Shown here: positions 1-8,108 of the stretch, one piece after another | Layout: each line of letters begins with the position of its first letter | Numbering within the stretch: position 1 is the first letter of the stretch | From: Patescibacteria group bacterium UBA5532 | GTDB taxonomy: Bacteria; Patescibacteriota; Gracilibacteria; BD1-5; UBA2023 | Assembly: GCA_002426885.1 (NCBI GenBank) | Contig: DINU01000020.1 | Location: 17,592-28,100 of the forward strand | Length of the DNA stretch: 10,509 nucleotides | Direction of reading: 5' to 3' | Notes under the pieces: generated by a model | The model's database searches: none | Told to the model about the DNA's origin: nothing | Seen by the model: only the letters and a program-made list of their open reading frames with translations | Position numbers and translations under genes: made by a program

Positions 1-1500
1 GATGGCTATCTGAATGTCGATCCCGGGACGATGAGTCCATTTCAGCATGGGGAAGTGTTCGTCACGGAAGACGGGACAGAGACGGATCTCGATCTTGGGC
101 ATTATGAGCGATTTCTCGATGTTCCACTTACACGACTTTCCTCGTTTACTTCAGGAAAACTCTACGAAGAACTGATAGAAAAAGAACGGCGTGGAGATTT
201 TCTCTGAGGGACCGTGCAGATAGTCCCACATATGACAGAACTCGTTAAAGAAAAAATTCGCGAATGATATATGACCTCGGGAGCGGATATTTCCATCATC
301 GAGATCGGAGGAACGGTAGGTGATATGGAAAATGAGTATCTGCTCGAGTCTGCGCGCCAGATCCAGCATGAGCTCGGGAGGGATGATGTGGTATTTGTGC
401 ATGTTGCGCTTCTTCCATTTCTCATGGCATCGAAAGAGCTCAAGACCAAGCCGATTCAGCACTCACTTCGTACCCTCATGGGCTATGGAATTACGCCAGA
501 TTTTCTCATCGTTCGGGCTGACTCAGAGATCCCACAAGAAGTATTGCAAAAAGTCGCACGATCATCGTGACTCCCAGAGACACATGTTATCGCGTCTCCG
601 ACGCTGGATTCTATCTATCGAGTTCCGCTTGAGTATGAACAAGCGGGGATCGGACAGACACTTTCTCTGTCTCTTGGGCTCGCGCCGAAGACACCCGATC
701 TCGCAGACTGGCATACACTCGTAGAACATATCGATACATCGAAAGACATCATTACGATCGGAATGATAGGAAAATATATCGAGCTCGAGGATGCATATTA
801 CTCCGTTAATGAAGCCATGAAGATCGCTGGTTTTTCACGGAATAAAAAAGTAAAACTTACATTCGTGGAATCAGAAGAAATCGAACAAAAGGGCATGGAA
901 ATATTACAGGGTCTCGACGGGATCTGTATTCCTGGAGGTTTCGGAAATCGGTGAATTGAGGGGATGATTCTTGCAGCGCAATATGCTCGAGAGAAGAATA
1001 TTCCGTATCTTGGAATTTGTCTCGGATCTCAGATTATGGCGATCGAATTCGCACGGAATGTTCTGGGCATTTCTGATGCGAATAGCGAAGAATTTACCCC
1101 AGATGGATCACATAATATTATCCACATCATGGAAGATCAGAAGCATCTGGTCACAAAATGAGGAAATATGCGACTCGGGAATTATCCATGTCATATCGCA
1201 TCAGGAACACTCGCAGAGAAGGTATACTGTAAAAATACCGTAGCTGATACCTGTGTCGTCTATGAGCGTCATCGTCATCGATTCGAATTTAACCGAGCGT
1301 ATCGTGAACCGATGGAAAAAGCTGGATTTCTCGTATCTGCGACATCTCCAGACGGCATGCTCGCTGAGATCGTCGAGATCGTCGGACATCCTTATATGAT
1401 CGGGACACAGGCACATCCCGAATTTAATTCTCGTCCGACTCGTCCACATCCACTCTTCGCAGGACTCATCGATGCCATTATCGAGCAGGGGAAGGCATAA
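1..1500 (+). CDS. pyrG: CTP synthase, 5' end missing
   Basis: CTP synthase makes CTP from UTP using ATP and glutamine-derived ammonia, in the cytosol. The 499 residues present start inside the synthase domain at NVDPGTMSPFQHGEVF; compared with full-length enzymes roughly the first 40 residues, including the P-loop, lie outside the window. The synthase domain continues through TDLDLGHYERF, ERRGDF and EIGGTVGD (about 20-105). A class I glutamine amidotransferase domain follows, with GGFGNRGIEG, the nucleophile Cys340 in GICLGSQ, and His472/Glu474 in AHPEF. The usual GICLGMQ has Ser in place of Met here. Five in-frame TGA codons (205, 265, 568, 952, 1159) stand at glycine positions, so under the standard code the gene would look fragmented. 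It ends in TAA and faces the minus-strand methylase, with 31 nt between the two stops and no clear terminator hairpin. Identification is secure. Confidence 0.97.
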
Positions 1501-1531
1501 TACTCAGGACACATTCCAGACAAGAAGATAT

Positions 1532-2947
1532 CTATATTGCATCATGTCTTTCGAGTCGTACCACCGTCTCGATGTGGTGCGTATGAGGAAACATATCGAC
1601 AGGAAAAACATCCGTAAGTGTATATTCTCATGATTCGAGTAAAATAGTGAGATCGCGTACCAGTGAAGCAGGATTACAGCTGACATATATGAGTGTCTGG
1701 GGATGAAACTCGAGGAGAGTTTTGCTTGCTTTCGGATGGAGTCCATCTCGTGGAGGATCGACGATCAGGACATCTGCATGCTCTCCTGATGCGAGAAATT
1801 TCGGAAGAAAATCTTCCGTTTTTTCGTTTACGAAGGCAATATGCGAAATACCATTTATCGAGGCATTTTTCTCACCATCATGTGTTGCACTCGCGACGAG
1901 CTCTACAGAGTACACTTTCTCGAATCGTTCAGCGAGAAGAATTCCGATCGTTCCAGTCCCTGCATAGAGATCCAGAAGAAGCTTTCCTTCCCTCGGACAA
2001 ATATCCGCAATAATCGAATATAGCACTTCTGCTCCACGAGAATTCGTCTGAAAAAAACTTCATGGCTGAATCTCGAATGTTTTACCAAGAAGCGTCTCTC
2101 GGATGCTCGGATTCCCAAGAAGTAGGAGAGGATTTCCTGTTACGATATCGGCACGTCCGGTATTTTCGAGTAGATAGACGGATGCTATGTGTGGAAAACT
2201 TTCTCGGAGATGGATGGCGTACTGCTCGATTTTCTCTCTTTCGGCAGTGTTCCATAGTTCATAGTTCGTATTGACACTGAAGATAAGCATGATCTCACCG
2301 TTTTCTCCGTGTGATTTTCGTACGACGAGATGACGCCAGAATCATATTCCAGTTCGTGGATCATATGTCGGAAGTCACGATTTTCTCGAGAAAATATCAA
2401 TATCGCGGAATATCGCATTTACGGATTCATCACCCAAAACACAGTAACGACAATTTTCTATCCGATCGTATTGTCCTGGAAGATGGAATCCAAACCGAAA
2501 TTCATCGTGAATATTTTCCCGGTCAGAAATATATTTTCCCCATGAAAACTCGAGCTTATTTCGATACCCGATCGTCTCAGGGGAAGGAGTGATCGGATGG
2601 AATATCGTCCCTTCTATCGCATGCTTCAGTGGATGAAATGCTTCTCGAATCTGTCATTCTTTTATCGCGAGTTGCTTCTCATATGGAATCTGGAGCCATT
2701 TACATCATCCGTAGATCTGCCAGTGTTCCGGAAGTGTTTGCTCGAATGGAGCGGGCTTCACGACCCGCACAATCTGCGCTTCGATATAGTGTTTTTTTAC
2801 TTTCAGAATCCGGAGATCGACGATACTCTCAGGGATGGCACCTCATTTGATAATGACCTTTATCCCATCGGGAAGTGTCGCCATGCCAGATCCGCCGTAC
2901 ACGAGTTTTTCCACTGGAATCGATGTAAGAATATCATTTTTTTTCAT
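1532..2947 (-). CDS. rlmD: RlmD/TrmA-family 23S rRNA (uracil-5-)-methyltransferase
   Basis: SAM-dependent enzyme predicted to methylate C5 of a uridine, most likely in 23S rRNA. The 471 residues hold an N-terminal TRAM-like RNA-binding domain (about 8-65), a central domain with QPGSFFQTN (295-302), and a SAM-binding fold with DLYAGTGTIG (326-335). The motif DPPRDGL (397-403), the catalytic Cys424 in SCNPASLVRD and Glu460 in HTHHIETV follow. Seven in-frame TGA codons read as glycine; one (2705-2707) gives the second Gly of the family's CGGC element. That element is YGGC here and the preceding cysteine is absent, so the usual N-terminal [4Fe-4S] cluster ligands are largely lost (Cys82, Cys166 and Cys169 remain nearby). 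The ATG at 2947 lies 3 nt after the PAP2 stop, so the two genes are probably co-transcribed. Stop is TAG. Family is certain; the exact target base is not, as TrmA, RlmC and RlmD are alike. Confidence 0.9.
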
Positions 2948-2950
2948 AGT

Positions 2951-3571
2951 TTATAATCGTATCCACGAAGCGACGCGGAGAATAGGGCGGATAAAAAATC
3001 GCTGAAACCATCCCTGCTCCATAATATATTTCTGAAACAGAAATGTCCCGAGAAAACCGAAAAGGAGTCCCGCAAGAATATCTCATGGATAGTGGACTCA
3101 TCCGATGACTCGCGCGACGAGTGTAATCAGGAGAAAAAAGCTCAGTCACCAGATCAGAAATCACGAAAAATGGAACAAAATGAGTCACATCAGAAATGCG
3201 CCTCCGAAAATGGCATGTCCAGAAGGGAAGGAATTATCAAGCGGATGATCGATAATCGGCGCGATGGCTCATACGACATCTTGCGGGGATGGGCGAAACT
3301 GTGGAATCAGGAAGAAGTTCAGAAATGCGTATATCGCAAGGGAAAATATAATCCCATAAAAAAGCTCGAGACTTATCTTTTTCCACTGATCTTCCCGCCG
3401 AAAAGTCCCGAAAAGCCAGAGCACCAGAAGAAAAATAGGCACAATGGGGGTGATAACCTCTCCTCCATAGCGGACGATCGCTGAGAGAGTCGGACTATTC
3501 GGATCGACGAGTCATCGCATCCAGATCAGGAGATTGGTATCGAGTGTATTGAGCGTCTCGAGGAATGTCAT
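2951..3571 (-). CDS. PAP2-family membrane phosphatase
   Basis: A 206-residue integral membrane protein of the type 2 phosphatidic acid phosphatase superfamily, which removes phosphate from lipid phosphates or pyrophosphates such as undecaprenyl pyrophosphate or phosphatidylglycerol phosphate. Hydrophobic segments lie at about 40-55, 70-90, 120-150 and 165-180. The signature motifs are RPSP (93-96), PSGHA (116-120) and R154-x5-H160-x3-D164 in ARVIGGVHYPGD; the PSGH histidine and His160 should be catalytic. The Lys that normally begins motif 1 (K-x6-RP) is not seen: Asn/Phe occupy 85-86. Seven in-frame TGA codons read as Gly, several inside membrane segments and one just before VHYP. Start ATG at 3571 with no Shine-Dalgarno sequence; TAA stop 3 nt before the methylase gene. 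The substrate cannot be told from the sequence. Confidence 0.9.
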
Positions 3572-3603
3572 AGTATTATTTGTGAGGGCAAAAAAGCCTA
3601 ACG

Positions 3604-3632
3604 AGTATAGCGAAACTTTTTGAAAAGCAAAA
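3604..3632 (-). promoter_or_regulatory. Putative promoter of the PAP2-rlmD operon
   Basis: On the minus strand a good -10 box TATACT (3604-3609) lies 32 nt before the PAP2 start. At 17-bp spacing the -35 is TTTTGC (3627-3632); the better hexamer TTGCTT (3625-3630) would give only 15 bp. It abuts the upstream operon's terminator. The -10 is convincing, the -35 is not. Confidence 0.4.
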
Positions 3633-3657
3633 AAATACCCGAGGAACGGGTATTTTT
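3631..3657 (-). terminator. Intrinsic terminator of the yebC operon
   Basis: A perfect 11-bp inverted repeat (AAAAATACCCG, 5-nt loop AGGAA, CGGGTATTTTT). Read on the minus strand it is followed by more T residues, as expected for a Rho-independent terminator. It lies 117 nt past the stop of the small coiled-coil gene and just upstream of the PAP2 promoter, so it separates two minus-strand operons. Because the stem is flanked by A and T runs it could work in both directions. Confidence 0.8.
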
Positions 3658-3773
3658 GATTTTGATTTTTTTCGAATAATCGATCCCGAGCTTCTTTCGA
3701 ATTTTTGCGAAAGTCTAATTCCGGGCTTGTTTCTCAACATGGCTTCCTCCCTTTTCAGGAATGACCGAGTTTC
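3658..3773 (-). other. 3' untranslated stretch with a hairpin and a doubtful small ORF
   Basis: Between the coiled-coil gene and the terminator lies 116 nt with no recognised gene. It contains an inverted repeat, CTTTCG (3694-3699) with CGAAAG (3708-3713), and possible outer pairing CCCG (3685-3688) with CGGG (3722-3725). On the minus strand an ATG at 3740 follows a GGGAGG Shine-Dalgarno-like sequence by 5 nt and opens a basic 54-codon frame that ends at TAA near 3579. That frame runs straight through the terminator stem, which argues against it being a real gene. Confidence 0.35.
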
Positions 3774-4223
3774 TTAGAGTCCGAGACTTTTCTTCATTTC
3801 TTCGATCTTTGCTTGTTCTTCATCTTGTTTCTGAGCTTGAGCTTCTTCCTCAGTATAGATGATTTTCAGTTGTTCCCACTCGTTATTTGCTTTCACTACG
3901 AGATTCTTAATCGTCTCTCATTCTGTCGCGAGAAGCTTCTTAAATTCATTTCTTTCATCTTCGAATACCTTCGTTAACTCGTCGATCTGAAACTGCGAAA
4001 GTGTCGGAATCGCATCGATCACACGCTTCTTCTCGAAGGTCGAGAGCGAGAGTGAGTGCTCGAGTAGATCGATGAATTTCACATGATCAAATTCTGTGAG
4101 CGGGTGTATCTCCGCACGAAGGAGAATCTCTTCGTTCGAAGTTTTTGGGACCATTGTCTGGGTTTGTGGAGTAGTTCCATCATTACCAGCTCCACCTCCG
4201 ATCGGAGTAGTTGTATCATCCAT
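3774..4223 (-). CDS. Small charged coiled-coil protein, function unknown
   Basis: A 149-residue protein I do not recognise. Residues 1-28 are low-complexity, rich in Thr, Gly and Pro, and probably disordered. Residues 35-100 form a predicted helical domain with HPLTEFDHVKFIDLLEHSL and a helical-hairpin-like AIPTLSQFQIDELTKVFEDE. The C-terminal part (about 100-149) is very rich in Glu, Lys and Gln and should form a long helix or coiled coil. There is no signal peptide or membrane segment, so it is likely cytosolic. One in-frame TGA (after ATE) reads as Gly. The start at ATG 4223 lies 10 nt after the yebC stop, so the two are almost surely one transcript; an upstream in-frame ATG at 4325 would overlap yebC by about 90 nt and is less likely. 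Stop is TAA. The helical domain resembles short helical proteins common in candidate-phyla genomes, but I cannot name a family. Confidence 0.75.
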
Positions 4224-4233
4224 AGAAAAAAAT

Positions 4234-5007
4234 TTATGTACGAAATGTTTTTGATTCGATGAAGTCTTCGACTTCCTTCCAGAGAGTGTCGTGTATGTCG
4301 GCATTATTCCAGACTTTTTCGACATCCTCGTCTTCTTCGAATTCCGCGAGCATTTTATATATTTTCAGCGCTTTGTCAAAATCAGTCACTTCGGTATAAT
4401 TTTTTGGTCGATATTCGAGACCCGATGATATTATCGGAAAGCCTTTTTTCTCGAGAAATTGTGTAACAGGATGAAGATAATTTTTTTCTACGATTACGAC
4501 TGCTTCGGTCTCTTCGAGTGTGTAGTCTGATGCGTTCGTCTCGAGGATTGCTTCTTCGAATTCGTCCACACTTTTTCCGGTGAGATCGACACGAATGACA
4601 CCATCGTATGAAAACGTATAATTTGATACGGATCCTGTTTCGCCGAGATTTCCGCCGTATGCTCAGAAAATATGTCGAATATTTGGTGCGGTACGATTGC
4701 GATTATCCGTCAGGGCACGCACGATCACACCCACGCCACCGGGAGCATACCCTTCGTAGAGAACGGTTTCTATCTCACTTTCGCTTTTATCGAGTCACGA
4801 TCCACGCTTTATGGCACGATCGATGATATCATTCGGAACGGATGCTTTTTTTGCGGTCGCGATCGCATTCGCAAGGGAGGGGTTCAGATCGACTTCAGCA
4901 CCGCTTTGTGCTGCGAGTGTAATCAGTTTTGAGTGAATTGCATAGATTTTTCCGCGAGCATTCGCGGCAGCTTCTTTTTTCTGTTGTATGACAGGACCAC
5001 GTCACAT
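4234..5007 (-). CDS. yebC: YebC/PmpR-family protein
   Basis: A 257-residue cytosolic protein of the YebC/PmpR (DUF28) family, described as DNA-binding regulators and, more recently, as factors that help ribosomes through difficult stretches such as proline runs. The N-terminus M-G-RGPVIQQKKEA with GKIYAIHSKLI matches the helical domain 1. The family core EGYAPGGVGVIVRALTDNRN and GGNLGETGSVS is nearly intact. The C-terminal part carries the acidic EDEDVEKVWNNADI, equivalent to the family's EDLDDVQ-VYHNA element. The second codon is TGA (5002-5004), giving the conserved Gly of MGR; two more TGA codons give Gly in GSGLD and IFGAYGG. The start is fixed by this N-terminal match; there is no Shine-Dalgarno sequence. 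It is first in a two-gene minus-strand operon and divergent from the MgtC-like gene. Confidence 0.96.
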
Positions 5008-5030
5008 GGGTATGATTTATGAATGGTGTG

Positions 5031-5058
5031 ATTTTAGAAAAAAGCCGAAAAAAAGCAA
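5031..5058 (-). promoter_or_regulatory. Putative yebC promoter
   Basis: Minus strand: -35 TTGCTT (5053-5058), 16-bp spacer, -10 TAAAAT (5031-5036), 23 nt before the yebC ATG. The distance suits a short leader without a Shine-Dalgarno sequence. Confidence 0.5.
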
Positions 5059-5212
5059 TATTTGCTTGTGTCTCCGAATTGAAAATTATTTTTTCGCTAC
5101 TTCTGGAGCGATGGAAAAAATGAAGTCCATTTTCCCGCTTTCTGAAAATAAATTACACGGAATCTACTCATCACTGACTTCCTGAAATTGCGTCCGAAAA
5201 AATATCCAATTT

Positions 5213-5241
5213 TTGCATTTTCCAGAGAAACATGCTAGCAT
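5213..5241 (+). promoter_or_regulatory. Promoter of the MgtC/DUF4010 gene
   Basis: TTGCAT (5213-5218), 17-bp spacer, then an extended -10 TGC-TAGCAT (5233-5241), 28 nt before the ATG at 5270. The -10 sits in a perfect 10-bp palindrome, ATGCTAGCAT (5232-5241), which could be chance or a protein-binding site. The rest of the 262-nt divergent gap (5008-5269) holds only the opposing yebC promoter and A/T-rich sequence. Confidence 0.6.
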
Positions 5242-5269
5242 AGAAGAGTCTTACTTTCTATTCTTTTTC

Positions 5270-6643
5270 ATGCCAGCACATCATATTTTTCTCTGATTTT
5301 TTCTCGCATGGCTTCTCGGAGCTCTGATAGGGCTCGAGCGAGAAATGCCACGACATGATATTCGTGAGAACTCGAATATACGTTTTGGATGACTGCGATC
5401 GTACTCGCTCATCGGTACATTTGGAGCGCTTATGGCATTTCTTGACAGTATTCATATTGGTTCCAGTTACTGGATATTTGCATGAGCCGTCTTCTGTCTG
5501 ACTTTTATCGGACTTTCATATACATATTCTGCTTTCCGTCTGAATCGGATGGGAATCACGAGTGAATATGCAGGGATGTTCGTCTACTTTAATGGGGTTC
5601 TCGCGATGAGTGGTATGTATACTCTCTCGATCAGTCTCGCGATACTCCTGCTTCTTATCCTTTCATCGAAGGATTATCTCGCACGTGTGCGGAAACATAT
5701 CGATCGAGAAGAGCTCATGAATACCATCAAGTTTGCAATTATTGCACTTGTGATTTTACCACTTCTTCCGAATGTAAGTTTTTCCTTCGCAGATATCATC
5801 GGTGCGGTCGGATATGATGGTGCGACACACTGGACACTTCCAGTCCTTACGATGAAATTCTTTAATCCATATTCTCTCTGGAAATTCGTCGTCGTCATGT
5901 CGGCAGTCGACTTTATCGGATATATTCTCTCGAAAGTTATCTGATCGCGATGAGGAATTATCACGTCTGGACTGATCGGATGACTCGTCTCTTCGACTGC
6001 AGTGACTGCGACGATGACAGAAAAAAGTAAAAAAGATATTGCGAATATTGATTCGTATATCACAAGTACACTTGTCGCGAATCTAATCATGTTTATTCGT
6101 GTTCTCATTGTCGCGAGTTTTTATGCAGGAAGTGCTTTATTATCAGTTCTGATCATCCCTGAGAGCGTCATGATTCTGAGTCTTGTCGGCTTTATCGTCT
6201 ATTATTTCGTAAAAAATAGAAATAAAAAACAGAAAGTCGTCGTCGAAGAAAAATCATACGAAAGCCCGTTTCAGATTCTTCCTGCTGTGAAATTCGCACT
6301 GATTATCTTGGTCGTAAAATTTCTCTCAGCACTCGGAATGACCTACGAATCGTTCCTCTGAGAATTTCACGATCTTTTCTATTACATGCTCGGAGCTATC
6401 TCTGGATTTACCGATGTAGATGCGATCACCATGGAAATGGCACAAAAAGCATCGCAAAATGCAATCCCACTGCTTCTTGCGTCTGGAACGATTATTACCG
6501 CGATGGTGTCGAATAACTTCGTGAAGGGGATGATTGCTTGGAAATTCTGAGAAAAAGATTTCTGACGAAAAGTATTCTCAGCATTGCTTCTCTCGACACT
6601 TGCAGGACTCTTCGTGGTCGTCCTTCTCTCAGTATTCCAGTAA
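5270..6643 (+). CDS. MgtC/SapB-DUF4010 family membrane protein
   Basis: A 457-residue polytopic inner-membrane protein. The N-terminal part has the MgtC/SapB signature: a first membrane helix with LLGALIGLERE, then FGGLRSYSLIGTFGALMAFL. The C-terminal half matches DUF4010, with GSRGGIITSGLIGGLVSSTAV as the most conserved stretch, and further helices up to the C-terminus. Roughly ten or more hydrophobic segments are visible. Nine in-frame TGA codons are read as Gly, including those in FGGLR, GSRGG and LIGGLV where the family has glycine. Proteins of this type have been linked to magnesium or membrane homeostasis, but their transport role is unproven. Start ATG at 5270 is preferred because the first membrane helix follows directly; the frame stays open upstream to an ATG at 5111, but that would start before the promoter. 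It is monocistronic, stop TAA. Confidence 0.88.
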
Positions 6644-6649
6644 AAAAAT

Positions 6650-6677
6650 TTGCGAATTTCCGAAAGCCAGATATAAT
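6650..6677 (+). promoter_or_regulatory. Promoter of the RNase J gene pair
   Basis: TTGCGA (6650-6655), 16-bp spacer, consensus TATAAT (6672-6677). It leaves a leader of about 135 nt before the ATG at 6819. The leader holds an imperfect hairpin (TCTCG near 6712, CGAGA near 6731) followed by a T-rich stretch, and no complete gene. Confidence 0.6.
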
Positions 6678-6818
6678 ATGCCCACTTTTACAAGAGACCG
6701 ATATCATTTTCTCGAGATTCGGATTCCCCGAGAGAAAGGAATGCTTATATGCAACATACGTGTTTTCTTTTGTACGTTTCTTACTTTTATTAAAGTTTTT
6801 TAATATTTATTTCTTCAT

Positions 6819-8051
6819 ATGGGAGACATATTTCAGGATACTGAATCTATTTTTTTTGGGGACACCCCCGCAAAACCGACTCATTCGTGAGATCATAATT
6901 TTACCAAGAGGCCACCACTGAAGAGGCCACAAGCTCCACGAGATGAGCATGTGAAACGAGAGCCACAGCGTATACCGCATGTACCTGTCACAGAAGAGGC
7001 ACCTCCAGCAAATCCACTCACTGAGCTCGTGGAGAACATGAAGCCGACTTTTTTTCCACCTATCTCGACGGATACAATGCGCTGTATCCTCCTCTCTGAT
7101 CCTGAGAATCATGATCCGATGATGCTCCTGAAGACACCAGATACATCACTTCTGATAGGAATGGGGACGAGTACGATTATCGTACAAGGAGTCGAGTATC
7201 CGACATTTCCAGATATGCGTATCGTCTACTCTGAGAAAGAGCGTATCTCGGGATGGATCCTGACACATGTTCCTGAGAATTTTGAACTCTTCAAGATTAT
7301 TCTCGATGGACTGAATTTTCCTCCAGTATATGCGTCCCGTGGTATTATCGCGAACATACGCGATAATCTAAAATGAGAAGAAATTCTTGTAAAATGTCGT
7401 TTTTTCGAACTCTTTTCTGATACGAATCCAGAGCGAAAGATCCGCTCTATCACACTTTCTTCGGATGCTTCTGATCATCTTGTATACACACTTCCATGAC
7501 TCGTATGTGTCGACACGCTTCATACAAGCGAAGGATGATCCACTATTTCTCCTCCATGACGTGCATGGCAACTCGTCAATGAAGGATGATTTCTCCTCAA
7601 AAATGAGACTTTCTCACTTCCGTGCGAACCAGGAGAGACGATCCTTCTCGATGGAAAGAAAATCAGCAAGCATCCGCTCAAGTTTATTCTCGACACATTT
7701 TATCTCGATCATAAAAGTATCGGAGTCGTGGCTGGATACACTCTGAAGGATCGTATAGAACTCGCTGAAAATGGCATTCTCATGTTCGTCCTCCAAGAGG
7801 ATCATGCACATCGAGCTATTCTCGGACATATCTATATCGATTCTCGTGGATTCGTACATGCGCATGAAATGATCCGTATTCATAAGGCGATTATTTCTGG
7901 TATCCGAAGAATCTATGAGAATACGATCGAGTGAAATAGGACGATCGAGCGTCCTGAGCTTGTTGCGATTTTCCGCAAAGAAGTCATGAAGCTCTGTTTT
8001 CTGCTTACATGACGTACTCCGATTATTATGCCGATCATCGAAGAATTCTAG
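6819..8051 (+). CDS. Degenerate RNase J paralogue lacking beta-CASP domain
   Basis: A 410-residue protein that I read as a non-catalytic RNase J relative. Residues 1-65 are a Pro/Lys/Arg-rich, probably disordered tail. Residues about 105-240 align with the first beta-lactamase half of the RNase J encoded next door: RISGWILTHVPENFELF matches VVGICITHGHIDHIGAVF, and PPVYASRG matches IPVYATPM. Of the metal-binding HxHxDH only the first His (150) survives; the later His and Asp ligands are Ser and Glu (LSSDASDHL, LHTSE). About 230 residues covering the beta-CASP domain are missing. Residues 250-410 then resemble the RNase J C-terminal domain, with DSRGFVHAHE (341-350) and a terminal RTPIIMPIIEEF. 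Eight TGA codons read as Gly. The ATG at 6819 is the first after an in-frame TAA at 6801; stop is TAG. It lies 57 nt before the RNase J gene. The C-terminal match is the stronger part; the N-terminal match is by eye. Confidence 0.68.
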
Positions 8052-8108
8052 AAATAATCCTTTCATTTTTTACGAGAAATATCTCACATACTATTTAATT
8101 TTTTATAT

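Noticed and set aside
1..1500. pyrG and other genes as pseudogenes full of stops or frameshifts
   Set aside because: All breaks are TGA in the same frame at glycine positions, and family motifs continue without shift on both sides.
5111..5269. N-terminal extension of the MgtC-like protein from an upstream in-frame ATG
   Set aside because: It would start upstream of the predicted promoter and add 53 residues before the first membrane helix that the family does not have.
6679..6803. Short ORF starting at the ATG right after the TATAAT box before the RNase J pair
   Set aside because: It starts 2 nt after the -10 box, has no recognisable motif, and ends before the real start; it is probably leader sequence.
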